From Streptomyces sp. NBC_00690 (GTDB lineage Bacteria; Actinomycetota; Actinomycetes; Streptomycetales; Streptomycetaceae): a stretch of DNA of 64,000 nucleotides. Position 1 is the first letter of the stretch. The number at the start of each line of letters is the position of its first letter. The DNA lies in assembly GCF_036226685.1 (NCBI RefSeq), contig NZ_CP109009.1, forward strand, positions 5,731,501 through 5,795,500, in the 5' to 3' direction. This document shows positions 41,193-51,328 of this stretch, piece by piece. A program made the translations under genes and the position numbers. Below the pieces are notes generated by a model. It saw only the letters and a list, made by a program, of their open reading frames with translations. It ran no database searches and was not told where the DNA came from.

Positions 41193-41232
41193 GCTCCGCT
41201 GCTCGGACACCACGGTGTCCGAGCAGCGGAGC
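41193..41232. terminator. bidirectional terminator between AIM24 operon and NUDIX gene
   Basis: An 18-19 bp perfect stem, GCTCCGCTGCTCGGACACC / GGTGTCCGAGCAGCGGAGC, with a tiny loop. It lies between convergent genes, 10 nt past each stop codon, and can serve both. Confidence 0.92.
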
Positions 41233-41242
41233 CATGTCCGCA

Positions 41243-41767
41243 CTACAGGGCGGCTCGGGTCCGCTCCAACAGGCGGATGACCGATTCGTCCGCCACATCA
41301 GCCACCTCGTCATAGGCGTACCAACGCAGGTCCAGGGACTCTTCGCTGATCCGGACGGCCGACCCGGGCGGCGCCAGTGCGGCGAACTGCACATCCAGAT
41401 GCCAGTTGCACGGCGAAGGGATCGGATGCCGGTCGAGACGGACCGGCTCCCCCGACCGCAGCAGCGTCAGACCGTCGATGCCCGACTCCTCGGTCGCCTC
41501 CCGCAGCGCGGCCCGCGCGAGCGTCGCGTCCCTGGGCTCGCAGTGGCCACCCATCTGGAGCCACATGCCCAGCTTCTTGTGCAAGGTGAGCAGCACCCGC
41601 TGTCGCTCCGGATCGATCACCAGAGCGCTCGCCGTCAGATGACCCGCTGAGCAGGACTTCCACATGGCGTCCGGATGCGCCGACAGATGGTCCAGATACG
41701 CCTGCCGCAGCTCGTGCTGGTCCCCGTATCCCTTCAGGACCACCACGGCGTCGTCATGCAGGCTCAC
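41243..41767 (-). CDS. NUDIX hydrolase
   Basis: A 174-residue NUDIX enzyme of unknown substrate. The NUDIX box is GHCEPRDATLARAALREATEESG (about 74-96), with MGG before it and the Glu pair EE intact, so metal-dependent hydrolysis of a nucleoside diphosphate compound is likely. The KKLGMWLQMGGH stretch and the PIPSPCNWHLDVQFAA segment are typical of this subgroup. The GTG overlaps the stop of the upstream DUF2342 gene (GTGA), so translation is coupled. Confidence 0.9.
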   Translation of the reverse strand: MSLHDDAVVVLKGYGDQHELRQAYLDHLSAHPDAMWKSCSAGHLTASALVIDPERQRVLLTLHKKLGMWLQMGGHCEPRDATLARAALREATEESGIDGLTLLRSGEPVRLDRHPIPSPCNWHLDVQFAALAPPGSAVRISEESLDLRWYAYDEVADVADESVIRLLERTRAAL

Positions 41768-43287
41768 CGGCCCGAGCCGCCCTGGCCGTCCGAAGGGTCA
41801 TCGCCCGACTGATCGCCCTGCGTGCCTCCGGTGTCGGTGCTCTCTGGGCTGTTGGTGGTTTCGTTGGTGCCCTTGCTCTCGGCGGTGGTGCCATCGGCGC
41901 CGGAACCGCCGCGGGAGGCCGCCTCTCCGAGCATCTTGTCCAACTCGGAGAAGTCCATCTGCTCGCGGTGGACAAAACCATCGGGGTCATCGAGGTCGGT
42001 CGCGGTCGGCAGCATGTCCGGGTGCTCCCACAGCGCATCGCGCCCGTCCATCCCACGGGCGTCGGTCAGCGAGGCCCACAGCCGCGAGGCGTCCCGCAGC
42101 CGGCGGGGGCGCAACTGGAGACCGATCAACGTGGCGAAGGTCTGCTCGGCCGGACCGCCCGAGGCGCGACGCCTGCGCAATGTCTCGCGCAGAGCACCGG
42201 CCGACGTCAGCCGGGTCGCCGCCGCCTCGTGCACCACGGCGTCCACCCAGCCCTCGACCAGCGCGAGAGCCGTTTCCAGACGGGCCAGCGCCGCCTTCTG
42301 CTGCGGTGTGTCCTCCGGCTGGAACATGCCCTGCTGGAGAGCCTCCTGCAACTGCTCGGGATGCGTCGGGTCGAACTGCCCGACGACGTCCTCCAGCTTC
42401 GACGTATCGACCTTGATCCCGCGGGCATACCCCTCGACCGCGCCGAACAGGTGCGAGCGCAACCAGGGCACATGGGCGAAGAGGCGCTGGTGGGCCGCCT
42501 CGCGCAGGGCCAGATAGAGCCGCACCTCATCCTTGGGCACGCCCAGGTCCTTGCCGAGCGCCGCGATGTTCAGCGGCAGGAGAGCCGCCTTCCCCGCGGG
42601 GCCTAGCGGCAGACCGATGTCGGTCGAGCCGACCACCTCGCCCGCCAGTACGCCCACGGCCTGACCGATCTGCTGGCCGAACATGGCTCCGCCCATGGAG
42701 CGCATCATCCCCAGCAGCGGACCCGCCATGGCCTGCATCTCCTCGGGCAGCACATCGCCCATGGCCACACCGACCCGCTCGGCAACCGGGTCGACCAGCT
42801 GCTGCCAGGCAGGCAGGGTCGCCTCGACCCACTCGGCGCGACTCCACGCCACCGAGGTCGTCGCCCCGGACGGCAGCGACGTCGCACCGTCCAGCCAGAC
42901 GTCCGCCAGTCGCAGCGCCTCATCGACCGCGGTGCGGTCACCGGGGCTCACGCTCTCGTCCTTGGTGCCGTCAGACGTGCCCTGGGAGACCGTCTGCCGG
43001 GCGATCTGCTTCGCCATGTCCCAGTTCACCGGGCCACCCTCGTAGCTCAGCATCTGGCCCAGCTGCTGGAAGGCCGCGCCCAGGTCATTGGGGTTGAGCG
43101 AGCCGAACATGGCGGCGAGGGGATTGTCCGCACCTCCGTCCCCGCCTCCGAAGCCGAATCCGAAAGGATTGGCAGGTGTAGGGCCACCGGCGCCGTGGCC
43201 ACCGCCGGCGGGATCGCCCTTCTTGCCCTTGTCGCCGTCGTCCGGCTCCTCCGGCGGAAGGCCGAATCCGAATGGGGTGTCACTCAC
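41764..43287 (-). CDS. DUF2342 family zinc-dependent metalloprotease-like protein
   Basis: A 507-residue actinobacterial protein of the DUF2342 family (often annotated as zinc-dependent metalloprotease or F420-associated protein). The N-terminus is Gly/Asp-rich (GFGLPPEEPDDGDKGKKGD) and the C-terminus is Ser/Thr/Gly-rich and disordered. The core has GRAVG-type helices (GQQIGQAVGVLAGEVVG) and the segment LREAAHQRLFAHVPWLRSHL, which the family uses as its putative metal site; a strict HExxH is absent. Proteolysis is therefore unproven. The GTG is preceded by GAGGAAAC. It is divergent from the epimerase gene. Confidence 0.75.
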   Translation of the reverse strand: MSDTPFGFGLPPEEPDDGDKGKKGDPAGGGHGAGGPTPANPFGFGFGGGDGGADNPLAAMFGSLNPNDLGAAFQQLGQMLSYEGGPVNWDMAKQIARQTVSQGTSDGTKDESVSPGDRTAVDEALRLADVWLDGATSLPSGATTSVAWSRAEWVEATLPAWQQLVDPVAERVGVAMGDVLPEEMQAMAGPLLGMMRSMGGAMFGQQIGQAVGVLAGEVVGSTDIGLPLGPAGKAALLPLNIAALGKDLGVPKDEVRLYLALREAAHQRLFAHVPWLRSHLFGAVEGYARGIKVDTSKLEDVVGQFDPTHPEQLQEALQQGMFQPEDTPQQKAALARLETALALVEGWVDAVVHEAAATRLTSAGALRETLRRRRASGGPAEQTFATLIGLQLRPRRLRDASRLWASLTDARGMDGRDALWEHPDMLPTATDLDDPDGFVHREQMDFSELDKMLGEAASRGGSGADGTTAESKGTNETTNSPESTDTGGTQGDQSGDDPSDGQGGSGR

Positions 43288-43479
43288 GGGTTTCCTCGGC
43301 TCGTAGGGCCACCGGCTCCGGGCCGGCGGCGAATGCCCAGTGTTCACCACCCAGCGTAGACATCCGGGCCCGCCAATGGGCTCGGTGCTTCACTGACTCG
43401 TGGCCTGCGGCAGGATGGACGCCACCTGTACGTACGTGTCATTCGCTTACGTACTGAAGACAACCGCTGGAGACACCTG

Positions 43480-44607
43480 GTGAGTTCCCCAGATCCGCAG
43501 GTTCGCGGAGCGCGAAACCGCTCAACCCCGACCCCGGGCGAGGGGCCATCGGGCCGAGGTCCCATCGTCGCGATCACCGGTGCCGCCACCGGCATCGGTG
43601 ATCTTCTCGCCCGACGACTGGCCGCGTCAGAGGAGGTCAAGGAGGTCATCGCCATCGACGAGCGCCGCGGTGAGGTCGCCGAGGCGCAGTGGCACATCCT
43701 GGATGTACGAGATCCGGCCATCGCGGAGAAGCTGCGCGGGGCCGATGTCGTCGTGCACCTGGCACTCGACCTCGACCTGGAGACCGATGCGGCGGCACGT
43801 ACTGCGTATAACGTACGCGGTACGCAGACCGTGCTCACGGCGGCTGCTGCTGCGGGCGTGCATCGGGTCGTCCTGTGCACATCGGCCATGGTGTACGGAG
43901 CGCTCCCGGACAATGACGTTCCGCTGTCGGAGGACGCCGAGTTGCGCGCCACCGCCGAGGCGACGGGCGTCGGTGATCTCCTGGAGATCGAACGGCTCGC
44001 CCGACGCGCGCCCCGAGCCCATCCCGGGCTCAATGTGACGGTGGTCAGGCCCACGGTGCTAGTCGGCGGCACCGACACCGCTCTCACCCGCTACTTCGAG
44101 TCCCCGCGGCTGCTCGTGGTGGCCGGATCGCGTCCCGCGTGGCAGTTCTGCCATGTCGAAGACCTGGTGAGCGCGCTGGAGTACGCGGCGCTTGAGAAGG
44201 TCGAGGGCGAGCTCGCCGTGGGATGCGACGGCTGGCTGGAGCAGGACGACGTCGAGGAGCTCAGCGGCATCCGACGGATGGAGTTGCCCTCGGCCGTCGC
44301 CCTGGGGGCGGCTGCCAGGCTGCACCGCATCGGACTGACCCCCTCACCCGCCGGTGACCTCGCCTACACGATGCATCCGTGGGTCGTCAGCGTGAGCCGT
44401 CTCCACGATGCCGGCTGGCGTCCGCAGTGGACCAACGAGGAGGTTCTCGCCGCCCTCCTCGACGAAGTGGAGGGTCGTCACACCGTCGCGGGGCGCCGTC
44501 TCGGCCGCAAGGACGCGACCGCTGCGGGAGCCGCCGGGGCAACGGTCGCCCTGCTGGGTACGGCCGCGCTCGTGCGTCGCGCCCGCAAGGCGCGCCGACG
44601 GCTGTAG
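43480..44607 (+). CDS. SDR-type NAD-dependent epimerase/dehydratase-like protein
   Basis: A 375-residue extended short-chain dehydrogenase. The nucleotide motif is TGAATGIG (about 34-41), followed by VVHLALDLDLE and NVRGTQTVLTAAAAAGVHRVV. The expected YxxxK is not clear: the region reads ATGVGDLLEIER, so catalysis is doubtful and an NAD-binding regulatory role is possible. The last 40 residues (GAAGATVALLGTAALVRRARK) are a hydrophobic helix with a basic tail, suggesting membrane attachment at the C-terminus. The GTG has GGAG 7 nt upstream. moaE follows by 93 nt. Confidence 0.75.
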   Translation: MSSPDPQVRGARNRSTPTPGEGPSGRGPIVAITGAATGIGDLLARRLAASEEVKEVIAIDERRGEVAEAQWHILDVRDPAIAEKLRGADVVVHLALDLDLETDAAARTAYNVRGTQTVLTAAAAAGVHRVVLCTSAMVYGALPDNDVPLSEDAELRATAEATGVGDLLEIERLARRAPRAHPGLNVTVVRPTVLVGGTDTALTRYFESPRLLVVAGSRPAWQFCHVEDLVSALEYAALEKVEGELAVGCDGWLEQDDVEELSGIRRMELPSAVALGAAARLHRIGLTPSPAGDLAYTMHPWVVSVSRLHDAGWRPQWTNEEVLAALLDEVEGRHTVAGRRLGRKDATAAGAAGATVALLGTAALVRRARKARRRL

Positions 44608-44700
44608 CCGGGGTCCGGGCAACCCGGTACGGTTCCCGGGCCCCGGCCTCGGCGACCCGCGGTGTCCTGCGCTGTCGGTGGCGTGGGGCACGATGAGGGC

Positions 44701-45159
44701 ATGGCCACTACGTACGACCACCCCGGTGAGCGGGCGGCGGAAGATCCCGTCCGGCTCATCGCGGTCCGTGACACCCCCCTCTCCCTGGATGAGGTCTTCG
44801 CCGCCGTCAGCGATGAGTCGGCGGGCGGCACCGCGCTGTTCGTCGGCACCGTGCGCGACCACGACGGCGGCGCGGACGTCGCGGAGCTCGGGTATTCCTC
44901 CCACCCCTCGGCGGAGGCCGAGATGAAGCGGGTCGCGGAGAAGGTGGCCGCCGAGTTCCCGGTGCGGGCGATCGCCGCCGTGCACCGGGTGGGCGATCTG
45001 CGGATCGGCGACCTCGCGGTGGTCGCCGCAGTCTCGTGCGCCCACCGGGCCGAGGCGTTCGCGGCCTGCCGCAAGCTCATCGACGACCTCAAGCGGGACG
45101 TCCCCATCTGGAAGCACCAGACCTTCACCAACGGCACCGAACAATGGGTTGGCGCGTAG
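44701..45159 (+). CDS. moaE: MoaE: molybdopterin synthase large (catalytic) subunit
   Basis: A 152-residue protein with the MoaE layout: GTALFVGTVRDHDGG (about 43-57), YSSHPSAEAEMKRVAEKV, AIAAVHRVGDLRIGD, CAHRAEAFAACRKLIDDLK and the catalytic-loop lysines in DVPIWKHQTF (about 135-144). It transfers dithiolene sulfur to precursor Z with MoaD. It ends in a short tail. MoeZ, encoded elsewhere in the window, activates MoaD. No moaD is adjacent. Confidence 0.95.
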   Translation: MATTYDHPGERAAEDPVRLIAVRDTPLSLDEVFAAVSDESAGGTALFVGTVRDHDGGADVAELGYSSHPSAEAEMKRVAEKVAAEFPVRAIAAVHRVGDLRIGDLAVVAAVSCAHRAEAFAACRKLIDDLKRDVPIWKHQTFTNGTEQWVGA

Positions 45160-45551
45160 CGCCGTCTAAATCGGGGTGGTGGTCGGGTGACGGGCGGGAG
45201 GTTGCCTTCTTGTACTCCTTGAGGCGTACGAGGTTGGGCCTTTCGGTGTACGCGGAGGCTTCCGCGGTTCCCGTACGGTTGAGGTGCCGGGCGTTGGAAG
45301 GCGGCGTCGTCCTGATGACGACTCCGTGGCCGAGCCCGGTCGGCAGCGGTGTGGCGAACGGCGTGTGGGGGCTTGGCCCCTCGCATCCGCGACGGCGTTT
45401 CGCGGTGGCATGGGGGAAAGATCGCAAGTGAAACCCCTACGGCACCCAAGCGCCCGATTTGCGTAACCGCCCCCCTGCCACGAGCGTTGAACGTGCAGAT
45501 GGCTAATCTGCTGATCACTCGGTTGTTTGCTCATGGGGTAGGGAGGCCGCG
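45160..45551. other. intergenic region
   Basis: About 390 nt between moaE and a tiny membrane-protein gene. Open frames are short and unbiased. A small hairpin GTCGTC/GACGAC (about 45307-45323) and GGGG-CCCC near 45370 are too weak to call terminators. It probably holds the promoter of the small gene. Confidence 0.45.
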
Positions 45552-45725
45552 ATGGCAGCACTCGCCTGGTTGTTGATTCCGCTTTTCGCTGTTGTCGGTG
45601 CTGCGATATGGGGCGGCTGGGCCTCCCGGAACCGCACCACCGGTGATGTGGCCGAACTGGCCGGCTACGCGCGCTTCCGGGATGCGATGGAGAAGGCGGA
45701 CTCCGGCGGTGGCCGCGCCTCCTAG
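45552..45725 (+). CDS. 57-residue single-span membrane protein
   Basis: A short gene: ATG preceded by GGGAGGCC, then MAALAWLLIPLFAVVGAAIW (about 20 hydrophobic residues forming one transmembrane helix) and a charged cytoplasmic tail, GYARFRDAMEKADSGG. Third-position G/C bias is good after the helix. It sits just upstream of the PDZ-protease gene. Function unknown. Confidence 0.75.
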   Translation: MAALAWLLIPLFAVVGAAIWGGWASRNRTTGDVAELAGYARFRDAMEKADSGGGRAS

Positions 45726-45830
45726 CCGTATCTTCCCGCCGAGCTGATCCACCTCCGGTCCGTTGTGCAGGGGCTTGTCGATCGGCCCCGGTCGGACCGG
45801 CCCCGACAGTGCAGGGACGGGCCTGTCCCG

Positions 45831-45836
45831 TACTGT
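45831..45836 (+). promoter_or_regulatory. -10 box (TACTGT), predicted leaderless promoter
   Basis: TACTGT ends 6 nt before the ATG of the PDZ-Lon protein. A GGGAC/GTCCC palindrome sits immediately upstream. Confidence 0.45.
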
Positions 45837-45842
45837 CGTTCC

Positions 45843-46934
45843 ATGCCACGCCGCACTGCGACGATGCTCGCGTCGACCCTCCTCTTCATTGCGCTGCTGT
45901 GCGCAGGGGTGCTTCTTCCCGTGCCGTACTCGGAGATGTCGCCCGGCCCGACGGTGAACACCCTGGGGGATGCACGCGGCGAGCCCGTGCTGGACATCGA
46001 GGGGCGGCAGACCTACCCGACGACCGGTCATCTCAATATGACAACGGTCCGGGTCACGGGTGCGGACTACCGCATGAACATCGTGGAAACGGTCTACGGC
46101 TGGCTGGCTCATGACAATGTCGTCGTGCCGCACGACACCCTCTATCCGGACGGCAAGACGGAAGAGCAGTCCACCCAGGAGAACGCCGAGGAGTTCACCC
46201 AGTCGCAGGAGAGCGCCAAGGTCGCTGCGCTGAAGCAGTTGAAGATTCCGGTGGAGATGCGTGTCCTCGTGGCGTCCGTCCGCAAGGACACCCCGGCGGA
46301 GGGCCGGCTGCACGCCGGCGATCTGATCCGGGCGGTCGACGGAAAGCCCGTCAAGGAGCCCGGCGACGTCGCCAAACTGGTCACCCAGCGCAAGCCCGGT
46401 GACCGGGTCGTCTTCACCATCGTGCCCGCGAAGGACGCGGCAGCCGCGGAGAAGGCGCGCAAGGAGCCGACCACCACCCGCAAGGTCACGATCACAACGG
46501 TTCCCGCGCCCGGGCAGAACGACCGGCCGATCGTCGGCATCGAGGCGGGCACCGACCACACGTTCCCCTTCACCATCGACATCAATCTCGCCGATGTCGG
46601 AGGGCCCAGCGCAGGGTTGATGTTCGCCCTGGGCATCGTCGACAAGCTGACCCCGGAGAATCTGACCGGCGGGAAGTTCGTGGCGGGAACCGGCACGATC
46701 GACGACGACGGGAAGGTCGGCCCGATCGGCGGAATCGAAATGAAACTGGTGGGAGCGCGCCAGGCCGGGGCCCAGTTCTTCCTGACCCCGAGCGACAACT
46801 GCGCGACCGCGGTATCGGACGTTCCGGACGGGTTGACCCTGGTGAAGGTGGAGGCCATGGCCGATGCGACCAGGTCCCTGGAGAAGATCAAGTCCGGGGA
46901 GACCGCGGATCTGCCCCGCTGCTCGGTCGGCTGA
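45843..46934 (+). CDS. PDZ-domain Lon-type (S16-like) membrane protease
   Basis: A 363-residue protein. An N-terminal transmembrane helix (about 8-28, MLASTLLFIALLCAGVLLP) anchors it. The PDZ domain (about 135-215, VASVRKDTPAEGRLHAGDLI) precedes a Lon-like serine/lysine protease domain with GGPSAGLMFALG (catalytic Ser about 256) and IGGIEMKLVGARQAGA (Lys about 301). This is the YlbL-type arrangement. Substrates are unknown, but it should act on extracytoplasmic or membrane proteins. Confidence 0.92.
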   Translation: MPRRTATMLASTLLFIALLCAGVLLPVPYSEMSPGPTVNTLGDARGEPVLDIEGRQTYPTTGHLNMTTVRVTGADYRMNIVETVYGWLAHDNVVVPHDTLYPDGKTEEQSTQENAEEFTQSQESAKVAALKQLKIPVEMRVLVASVRKDTPAEGRLHAGDLIRAVDGKPVKEPGDVAKLVTQRKPGDRVVFTIVPAKDAAAAEKARKEPTTTRKVTITTVPAPGQNDRPIVGIEAGTDHTFPFTIDINLADVGGPSAGLMFALGIVDKLTPENLTGGKFVAGTGTIDDDGKVGPIGGIEMKLVGARQAGAQFFLTPSDNCATAVSDVPDGLTLVKVEAMADATRSLEKIKSGETADLPRCSVG

Positions 46935-46949
46935 CCGGCGAGTTCGCCC

Positions 46950-46977
46950 GGCCGGGCCGCTCCCCAGCCGCCCGGCC
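46950..46977 (+). terminator. hairpin after the PDZ-Lon gene
   Basis: GGCCGGGC / GCCCGGCC, an 8-bp stem with a 12-nt loop, 15 nt past the stop codon. No T-run. Confidence 0.5.
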
Positions 46978-47137
46978 CGACGAACTGCACACGGATGTCG
47001 GCGACCGACTGTCGACGCGCAGTGCGGCAGTGACCCACGAACCAGAGCGGTCCGACCTCCACCGGCCGGACCCGCCCCGCCCTGCTGGGCCGCGGCGAAG
47101 ACCGGCCGATGACGGCCCCTGGCCCTGCGTCGAACCG

Positions 47138-47806
47138 CTACGCCTCGAAGGTCGCCGAGAGCGCCTCCGCCAGTCCGGGCACCAGATCCGATCCCGTCAG
47201 GACCTCTCTCGAAGAGTCCTTGTCCCGCAGACGCAGCGCCGACTCACGCGTCCCGTCGCGCAACACCGCCACTGTCATCCGTACTTCCTGGCGGTCCGGG
47301 TGGGCGGCCACCCACTGCGCCAGTGACGCATCGTCGAGTCCCTGCGGAACCGCTGCCTCGGCAGACGTCGGAAGCATCTGACGCTCCACCGTCAAGGCGC
47401 AGCCGGCGACCGCATCCGGCCATGCGATCGTGGCGAGGAACTCGTCCAGCGGCTTGCCCGCCGGGATCTCCTCCTGCTCGACCGGCGTCAGGGGTGCGGC
47501 GGCCTCGTCCCCGTCGAGCCCCAGCTGCGCCGCCAGCCCGGGTTCCTGGACGCGCAGCTTGGTCGTGTCGACGAGCGCGAACAGTCGCGCCGGCTGATCC
47601 CAGCCAAGGCCCGATGCGTATTCGTCGATCTCCAGGACGGCTCGGGTCAACGGGGTGGCCGCGATCGGCCCGGAAGGAACACCGGCGGAGCTGCCGGAAT
47701 CGGCTCCACCAGGTGCGTTGGTGCTCTGAGCGGCTCCGGATGCGGACCCGGACGACGACGGGTCGGCGGGCGGATCGGAGGGGGCGGAAGAAGAAACATT
47801 GGACAT
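47138..47806 (-). CDS. PPA1309 family protein
   Basis: A 222-residue soluble protein of the actinobacterial PPA1309 family of unknown function. The first 45 residues are Ser/Pro/Gly-rich and disordered. The conserved core begins about residue 50 with TPLTRAVLEIDEYASGLGWDQPARLFALVDT and continues with EFLATIAWPDAVAGCALTVERQMLP. The ATG at 47806 is chosen because upstream sequence has no bias. It is divergent from the UPF0182 gene. Confidence 0.85.
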   Translation of the reverse strand: MSNVSSSAPSDPPADPSSSGSASGAAQSTNAPGGADSGSSAGVPSGPIAATPLTRAVLEIDEYASGLGWDQPARLFALVDTTKLRVQEPGLAAQLGLDGDEAAAPLTPVEQEEIPAGKPLDEFLATIAWPDAVAGCALTVERQMLPTSAEAAVPQGLDDASLAQWVAAHPDRQEVRMTVAVLRDGTRESALRLRDKDSSREVLTGSDLVPGLAEALSATFEA

Positions 47807-47969
47807 GCCCAATATCCTGCCTCCTTCTGGCCCCGGGATGGGAACTAGGTAAAGCCTCAGTAAGTTGCACAAGTGGGCTCTACGATCGCGGGGCCCAGCT
47901 TGGCACGACCGCGTCCATGACCCACATGGCCGCTACCTCTACACAACCGCGAACTTCGAGGTGCGCACG

Positions 47970-50936
47970 TTGGCTTTCCAGATGCCGGACCGCGGCGGAG
48001 GCCCCCCGACCGGGCCACGGATCAGAGTAGGCCGGCCGTCCCGCCGCGTCCGCACCCTGCTGATGACGCTGGGTGTGCTGGCGGTCCTGGCGATGGCGTT
48101 CGTCATGTTCGCCGGCTTTTGGACCGACTGGCTGTGGTACCGATCCGTTGACTACTCATCGGTGTTCACCACCACTTTGTGGACCAAGGTCGGGCTCTTC
48201 GCCGTCTTCGGTCTGTTGATGGCGCTCGCCGTCGGGGTGAACATCTGGCTGGCGCACCGGCTGCGCCCGCCGCTGAGCGCCATGTCGTTGGAGCAGCAGA
48301 GCCTCGACCGTTACCGCATGGGCATCGCCCCGTACAAGAAGTGGGTGCTCCTCGCGATCACCGCTCTGGTCGGGTTGATCGCAGGTGCCTCCGCGACCGG
48401 TCAGTGGCGCACCTGGCTGATGTGGGTCAACGGCGTGGCCTTCGGCGAGAAGGACCCCGAGTTCGGTCTGGACGTGGCGTTCTACGCGTTCGACCTGCCG
48501 TGGTACCGGTTCCTGCTCGGCTTCGGCTTCGCGGCGGCCGTCCTCTCGCTGATCGCCGCCGCACTGACCCACTACCTCTACGGCGGGCTGCGCATCACCA
48601 GCCCCGGGGCCCGCGCGACCGCCGCTGCCACCGGACACCTCTCGGTGCTGCTCGGCCTCTTCGTCTCTTTGAAGGCCGTGGCCTACTGGCTCGACCGGTA
48701 CGGGCTCGCGGTGAAGTCCAGCGACTTCAAGGCCACGGGGAACTGGACGGGTCTGCGATACGTCGACGCCAACGCCTATCTCCCGGCGAAGACGATCCTG
48801 TTCTGCATCGCCGTGATCTGCGCCCTGCTCTTCTTCGCCACGCTGTGGCGGCGCACCTGGCAGCTGCCGGTGATCGGGTTCGGGCTGATGGTCCTCTCGG
48901 CGATCCTCATCGGTGGCCTCTACCCGGCCATCGTGCAGAAGTTCCAGGTCCAGCCGAACGAGCAGGCCAAGGAAAGCCCGTACATCCAGAAGAACATCGA
49001 TGCCACCCGCAAGGCGTACGGCATCGACAGCACGAAGGCCGAGGACTACAAGGGCAAGGGCGACCCGACCCGCAGGTCCCAGCAGCGGGAGGACGCCAAG
49101 TCCGCCGCGAGCTACCGCGTCGTCGACTCCAACGTCGTCTCGCCGGCCTTCCAGCAGCTCCAGCAGGAGCGGAAGTACTACCAGTTCCCGGACACGCTGG
49201 ACGTCGACCGCTACCCCGGCCCGGACGGGAAGCCGCAGGACACCGTCATCGGTCTGCGGGAGCTCGACATCGAGGGCATCCCCAAGCGGAACTGGATCAA
49301 CGACCACTTCACCTACACCCACGGCTACGGCGCGATCGCGGCCAAGGGCACGAGCGTGGTCAGCGACCCCAACAAGGGCACGGTCGGATCGCCTGACTTC
49401 ACCGAATCCGGAATGCCCACCAAGGGGCAGCTCGGTTCGTACGAGCAGAAGATCTACTACGGCGAGAAGACCGAGCAGTACTCGATCGTCGGTGGTCCGC
49501 AGAAGGAACTGGACTACGAGGCCAGCACCGGGCCGACCAAGTACACGAGCTATCGGGGCAAGAGCGGCGTGAGCCTCTCCAGCGCCTTGAACAGGGCCGC
49601 CTACGCGGTGTCGTTCAGCGAGCCGCAGCTCTTCTACTCCGGCGCTGTCGGCGACGGGTCGAGGATCCTGTACAACCGCACCCCCAAGGAGCGCGTCGAG
49701 GCCGTCGCGCCCTGGCTGACCATCGACGGCGACGCCTATCCGGCCGTGGTCGACGGCCGCATCCAGTGGATTGTCGACGCCTACACCACGACCAACGGCT
49801 ACCCCTACGCATCGCGTACGACGCTCGGGGACACCACGACCGACTCGCTGACCACCAACCAGCGCGCCGTGGTTGCCCAGCAGAACCAGGTCAACTACAT
49901 CCGCAACTCGGTGAAGGCCACCGTCGACGCCTATGACGGCAAGGTCAAGCTGTACCAGTGGGACACCAAGGACCCGGTCCTCAAGACCTGGATGAAGGCG
50001 TTCCCCGGCACGGTGAAGGCGAAGAGCGAGATCTCGTCCGAGTTGAAGTCGCACCTGCGGTATCCGCAGGACATGTTCAAGGTGCAGCGCGAACTGCTCA
50101 CCCGCTACCACGTCACCGAGCCCGAGCAGTTCTACAGCGGCAGTGACGCCTGGCAGGTGCCGGACGACCCGACGAACAAGGACAGCAGTGCGGTGCCCCC
50201 GTACTACCTGAGCCTGAAGATGCCGGGTGAGAAGGAGCAGAAGTTCTCGCTGACGACGACGTTCACCCCGGCCGGGCGCCCCAACCTCGGTGCGTACATG
50301 GCCGTGGACGCCGACGCCAACAGCGATAGCTACGGCTCGATGAGACTGCTCAGAGTCACGGAGACGGTCCAAGGGCCCTCTCAGGTGCAGTCCGAGTTGA
50401 ACGGTGTGCCAGAGGTCGCCACGTTCGTTCGGGACCTCAGAGGCACCGACTCCGACATCGAGTACGGCAATCTGCTGACGATCCCCCTGGACGGCGGGTT
50501 CCTCTACGTTGAGCCGGTCTACGCCCGAGGTGGCAGTGCCAACTACCCGCTGTTGCGGAAGGTGGCCGTCGCCTACGGCGGAGGAAAACCCGTCTTCAAG
50601 GACAGCCTGCCGGAGGCGCTCAACGCGGTCTTCGGCGAGGAGGGCACCGAGGAGCCGACCACCCCACCGGGCGAGGACCCCACCAAGCCGACGCCCGACC
50701 CGACGGCGCCACCCGCTACGGGTGACGCGGCGCTGAAGGCGGCCATCAGCGATGTCGTCAAGGCGCAGGCGGAGATGGACGCGCTCTTGGAGAAGGATCC
50801 GAAGGACCGGGAGGGCTACGGCAGGGCCCAGGACAAGCTGGAAGCCGCCATCGAGCGTCTCGCGGCTGCCCAGGGCCGACCGAGTACGACCCCGCCGCCG
50901 AAGTCACCAGCCCCCTCGCCGTCCACGTCGACCTAG
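47970..50936 (+). CDS. UPF0182 family large membrane protein
   Basis: A 988-residue integral membrane protein. The first 310 residues contain about seven transmembrane helices (for example [18 protein letters not shown] near 30 and [15 protein letters not shown] near 125). The remaining two thirds are a large extracytoplasmic domain. A Thr/Pro-rich stretch (about 890-915) leads to a short helical tail ending in [14 protein letters not shown]. The function is not established. The TTG start is supported by GAGGTG 6 nt upstream; the later ATG has no SD. Confidence 0.88.
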   Translation: MAFQMPDRGGGPPTGPRIRVGRPSRRVRTLLMTLGVLAVLAMAFVMFAGFWTDWLWYRSVDYSSVFTTTLWTKVGLFAVFGLLMALAVGVNIWLAHRLRPPLSAMSLEQQSLDRYRMGIAPYKKWVLLAITALVGLIAGASATGQWRTWLMWVNGVAFGEKDPEFGLDVAFYAFDLPWYRFLLGFGFAAAVLSLIAAALTHYLYGGLRITSPGARATAAATGHLSVLLGLFVSLKAVAYWLDRYGLAVKSSDFKATGNWTGLRYVDANAYLPAKTILFCIAVICALLFFATLWRRTWQLPVIGFGLMVLSAILIGGLYPAIVQKFQVQPNEQAKESPYIQKNIDATRKAYGIDSTKAEDYKGKGDPTRRSQQREDAKSAASYRVVDSNVVSPAFQQLQQERKYYQFPDTLDVDRYPGPDGKPQDTVIGLRELDIEGIPKRNWINDHFTYTHGYGAIAAKGTSVVSDPNKGTVGSPDFTESGMPTKGQLGSYEQKIYYGEKTEQYSIVGGPQKELDYEASTGPTKYTSYRGKSGVSLSSALNRAAYAVSFSEPQLFYSGAVGDGSRILYNRTPKERVEAVAPWLTIDGDAYPAVVDGRIQWIVDAYTTTNGYPYASRTTLGDTTTDSLTTNQRAVVAQQNQVNYIRNSVKATVDAYDGKVKLYQWDTKDPVLKTWMKAFPGTVKAKSEISSELKSHLRYPQDMFKVQRELLTRYHVTEPEQFYSGSDAWQVPDDPTNKDSSAVPPYYLSLKMPGEKEQKFSLTTTFTPAGRPNLGAYMAVDADANSDSYGSMRLLRVTETVQGPSQVQSELNGVPEVATFVRDLRGTDSDIEYGNLLTIPLDGGFLYVEPVYARGGSANYPLLRKVAVAYGGGKPVFKDSLPEALNAVFGEEGTEEPTTPPGEDPTKPTPDPTAPPATGDAALKAAISDVVKAQAEMDALLEKDPKDREGYGRAQDKLEAAIERLAAAQGRPSTTPPPKSPAPSPSTST

Positions 50937-50949
50937 TTGCGCTGACGGC

Positions 50950-50982
50950 CCCCGTCCCATGGGTACACCCCGTGGGACGGGG
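50950..50982 (+). terminator. terminator after the UPF0182 gene
   Basis: CCCCGTCCCATGGG / CCCGTGGGACGGGG, a 14-bp stem with one wobble pair, 13 nt past the stop codon. Confidence 0.8.
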
Positions 50983-51052
50983 TGGGCAGAGCCGGCGACA
51001 GCCGCTCTGATCAGGCAACATCCCGCGCCGTGATAGTGTGTGAACACAACGA

Positions 51053-51126
51053 CGCGGGGTGGAGCAGCTCGGTAGCTCGCTGGGCTCATAACCCAGAGGT
51101 CGCAGGTTCAAATCCTGTCCCCGCTA
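51053..51126 (+). tRNA. initiator tRNA-fMet (CAT), copy 1
   Basis: A 74-nt cloverleaf without encoded CCA. The anticodon loop is CTCATAA. Initiator marks are present: a C1-U72 mismatch at the end of the acceptor stem (5' CGCGGGG facing CCCCGCT) and three G-C pairs at the anticodon stem (GGG/CCC). The T-arm GTTCAAATC is normal. An identical copy lies 4.16 kb downstream. It is followed by a strong hairpin. Confidence 0.97.
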
Positions 51127-51131
51127 CTGAA

Positions 51132-51174
51132 ATAAAGAGGGCCCGAATCCTTTGAGGATCCGGGCCCTCTTTAT
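51132..51174 (+). terminator. terminator after tRNA-fMet copy 1
   Basis: ATAAAGAGGGCCCG / CGGGCCCTCTTTAT with an inner ATCC/GGAT helix, beginning 6 nt after the tRNA. The stem ends in A/T pairs with TTTAT on the 3' side, a good intrinsic terminator. Confidence 0.9.
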
Positions 51175-51328
51175 GCGTATGTGATCACGTGGGGAACTGC
51201 GCGTGGCGTGCTGCGAGTTGGCTCAGTAAGTGTTTGACTTGTCTCTCTGTGGGCATGTCGACAAAACGCTGAAGTGACCTCACTGGCTGCGGTATACCAG
51301 GTGTACGCGGGTTGCGGGTGGTGCGACG

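Noticed and set aside
44608..44700. Molybdenum-cofactor riboswitch before moaE
   Set aside because: The 93-nt gap is too short and shows no conserved stems that I can recognise.
48156..50372. 738-codon open frame on the minus strand
   Set aside because: Complement of the UPF0182 gene, which has clear membrane helices and an SD.
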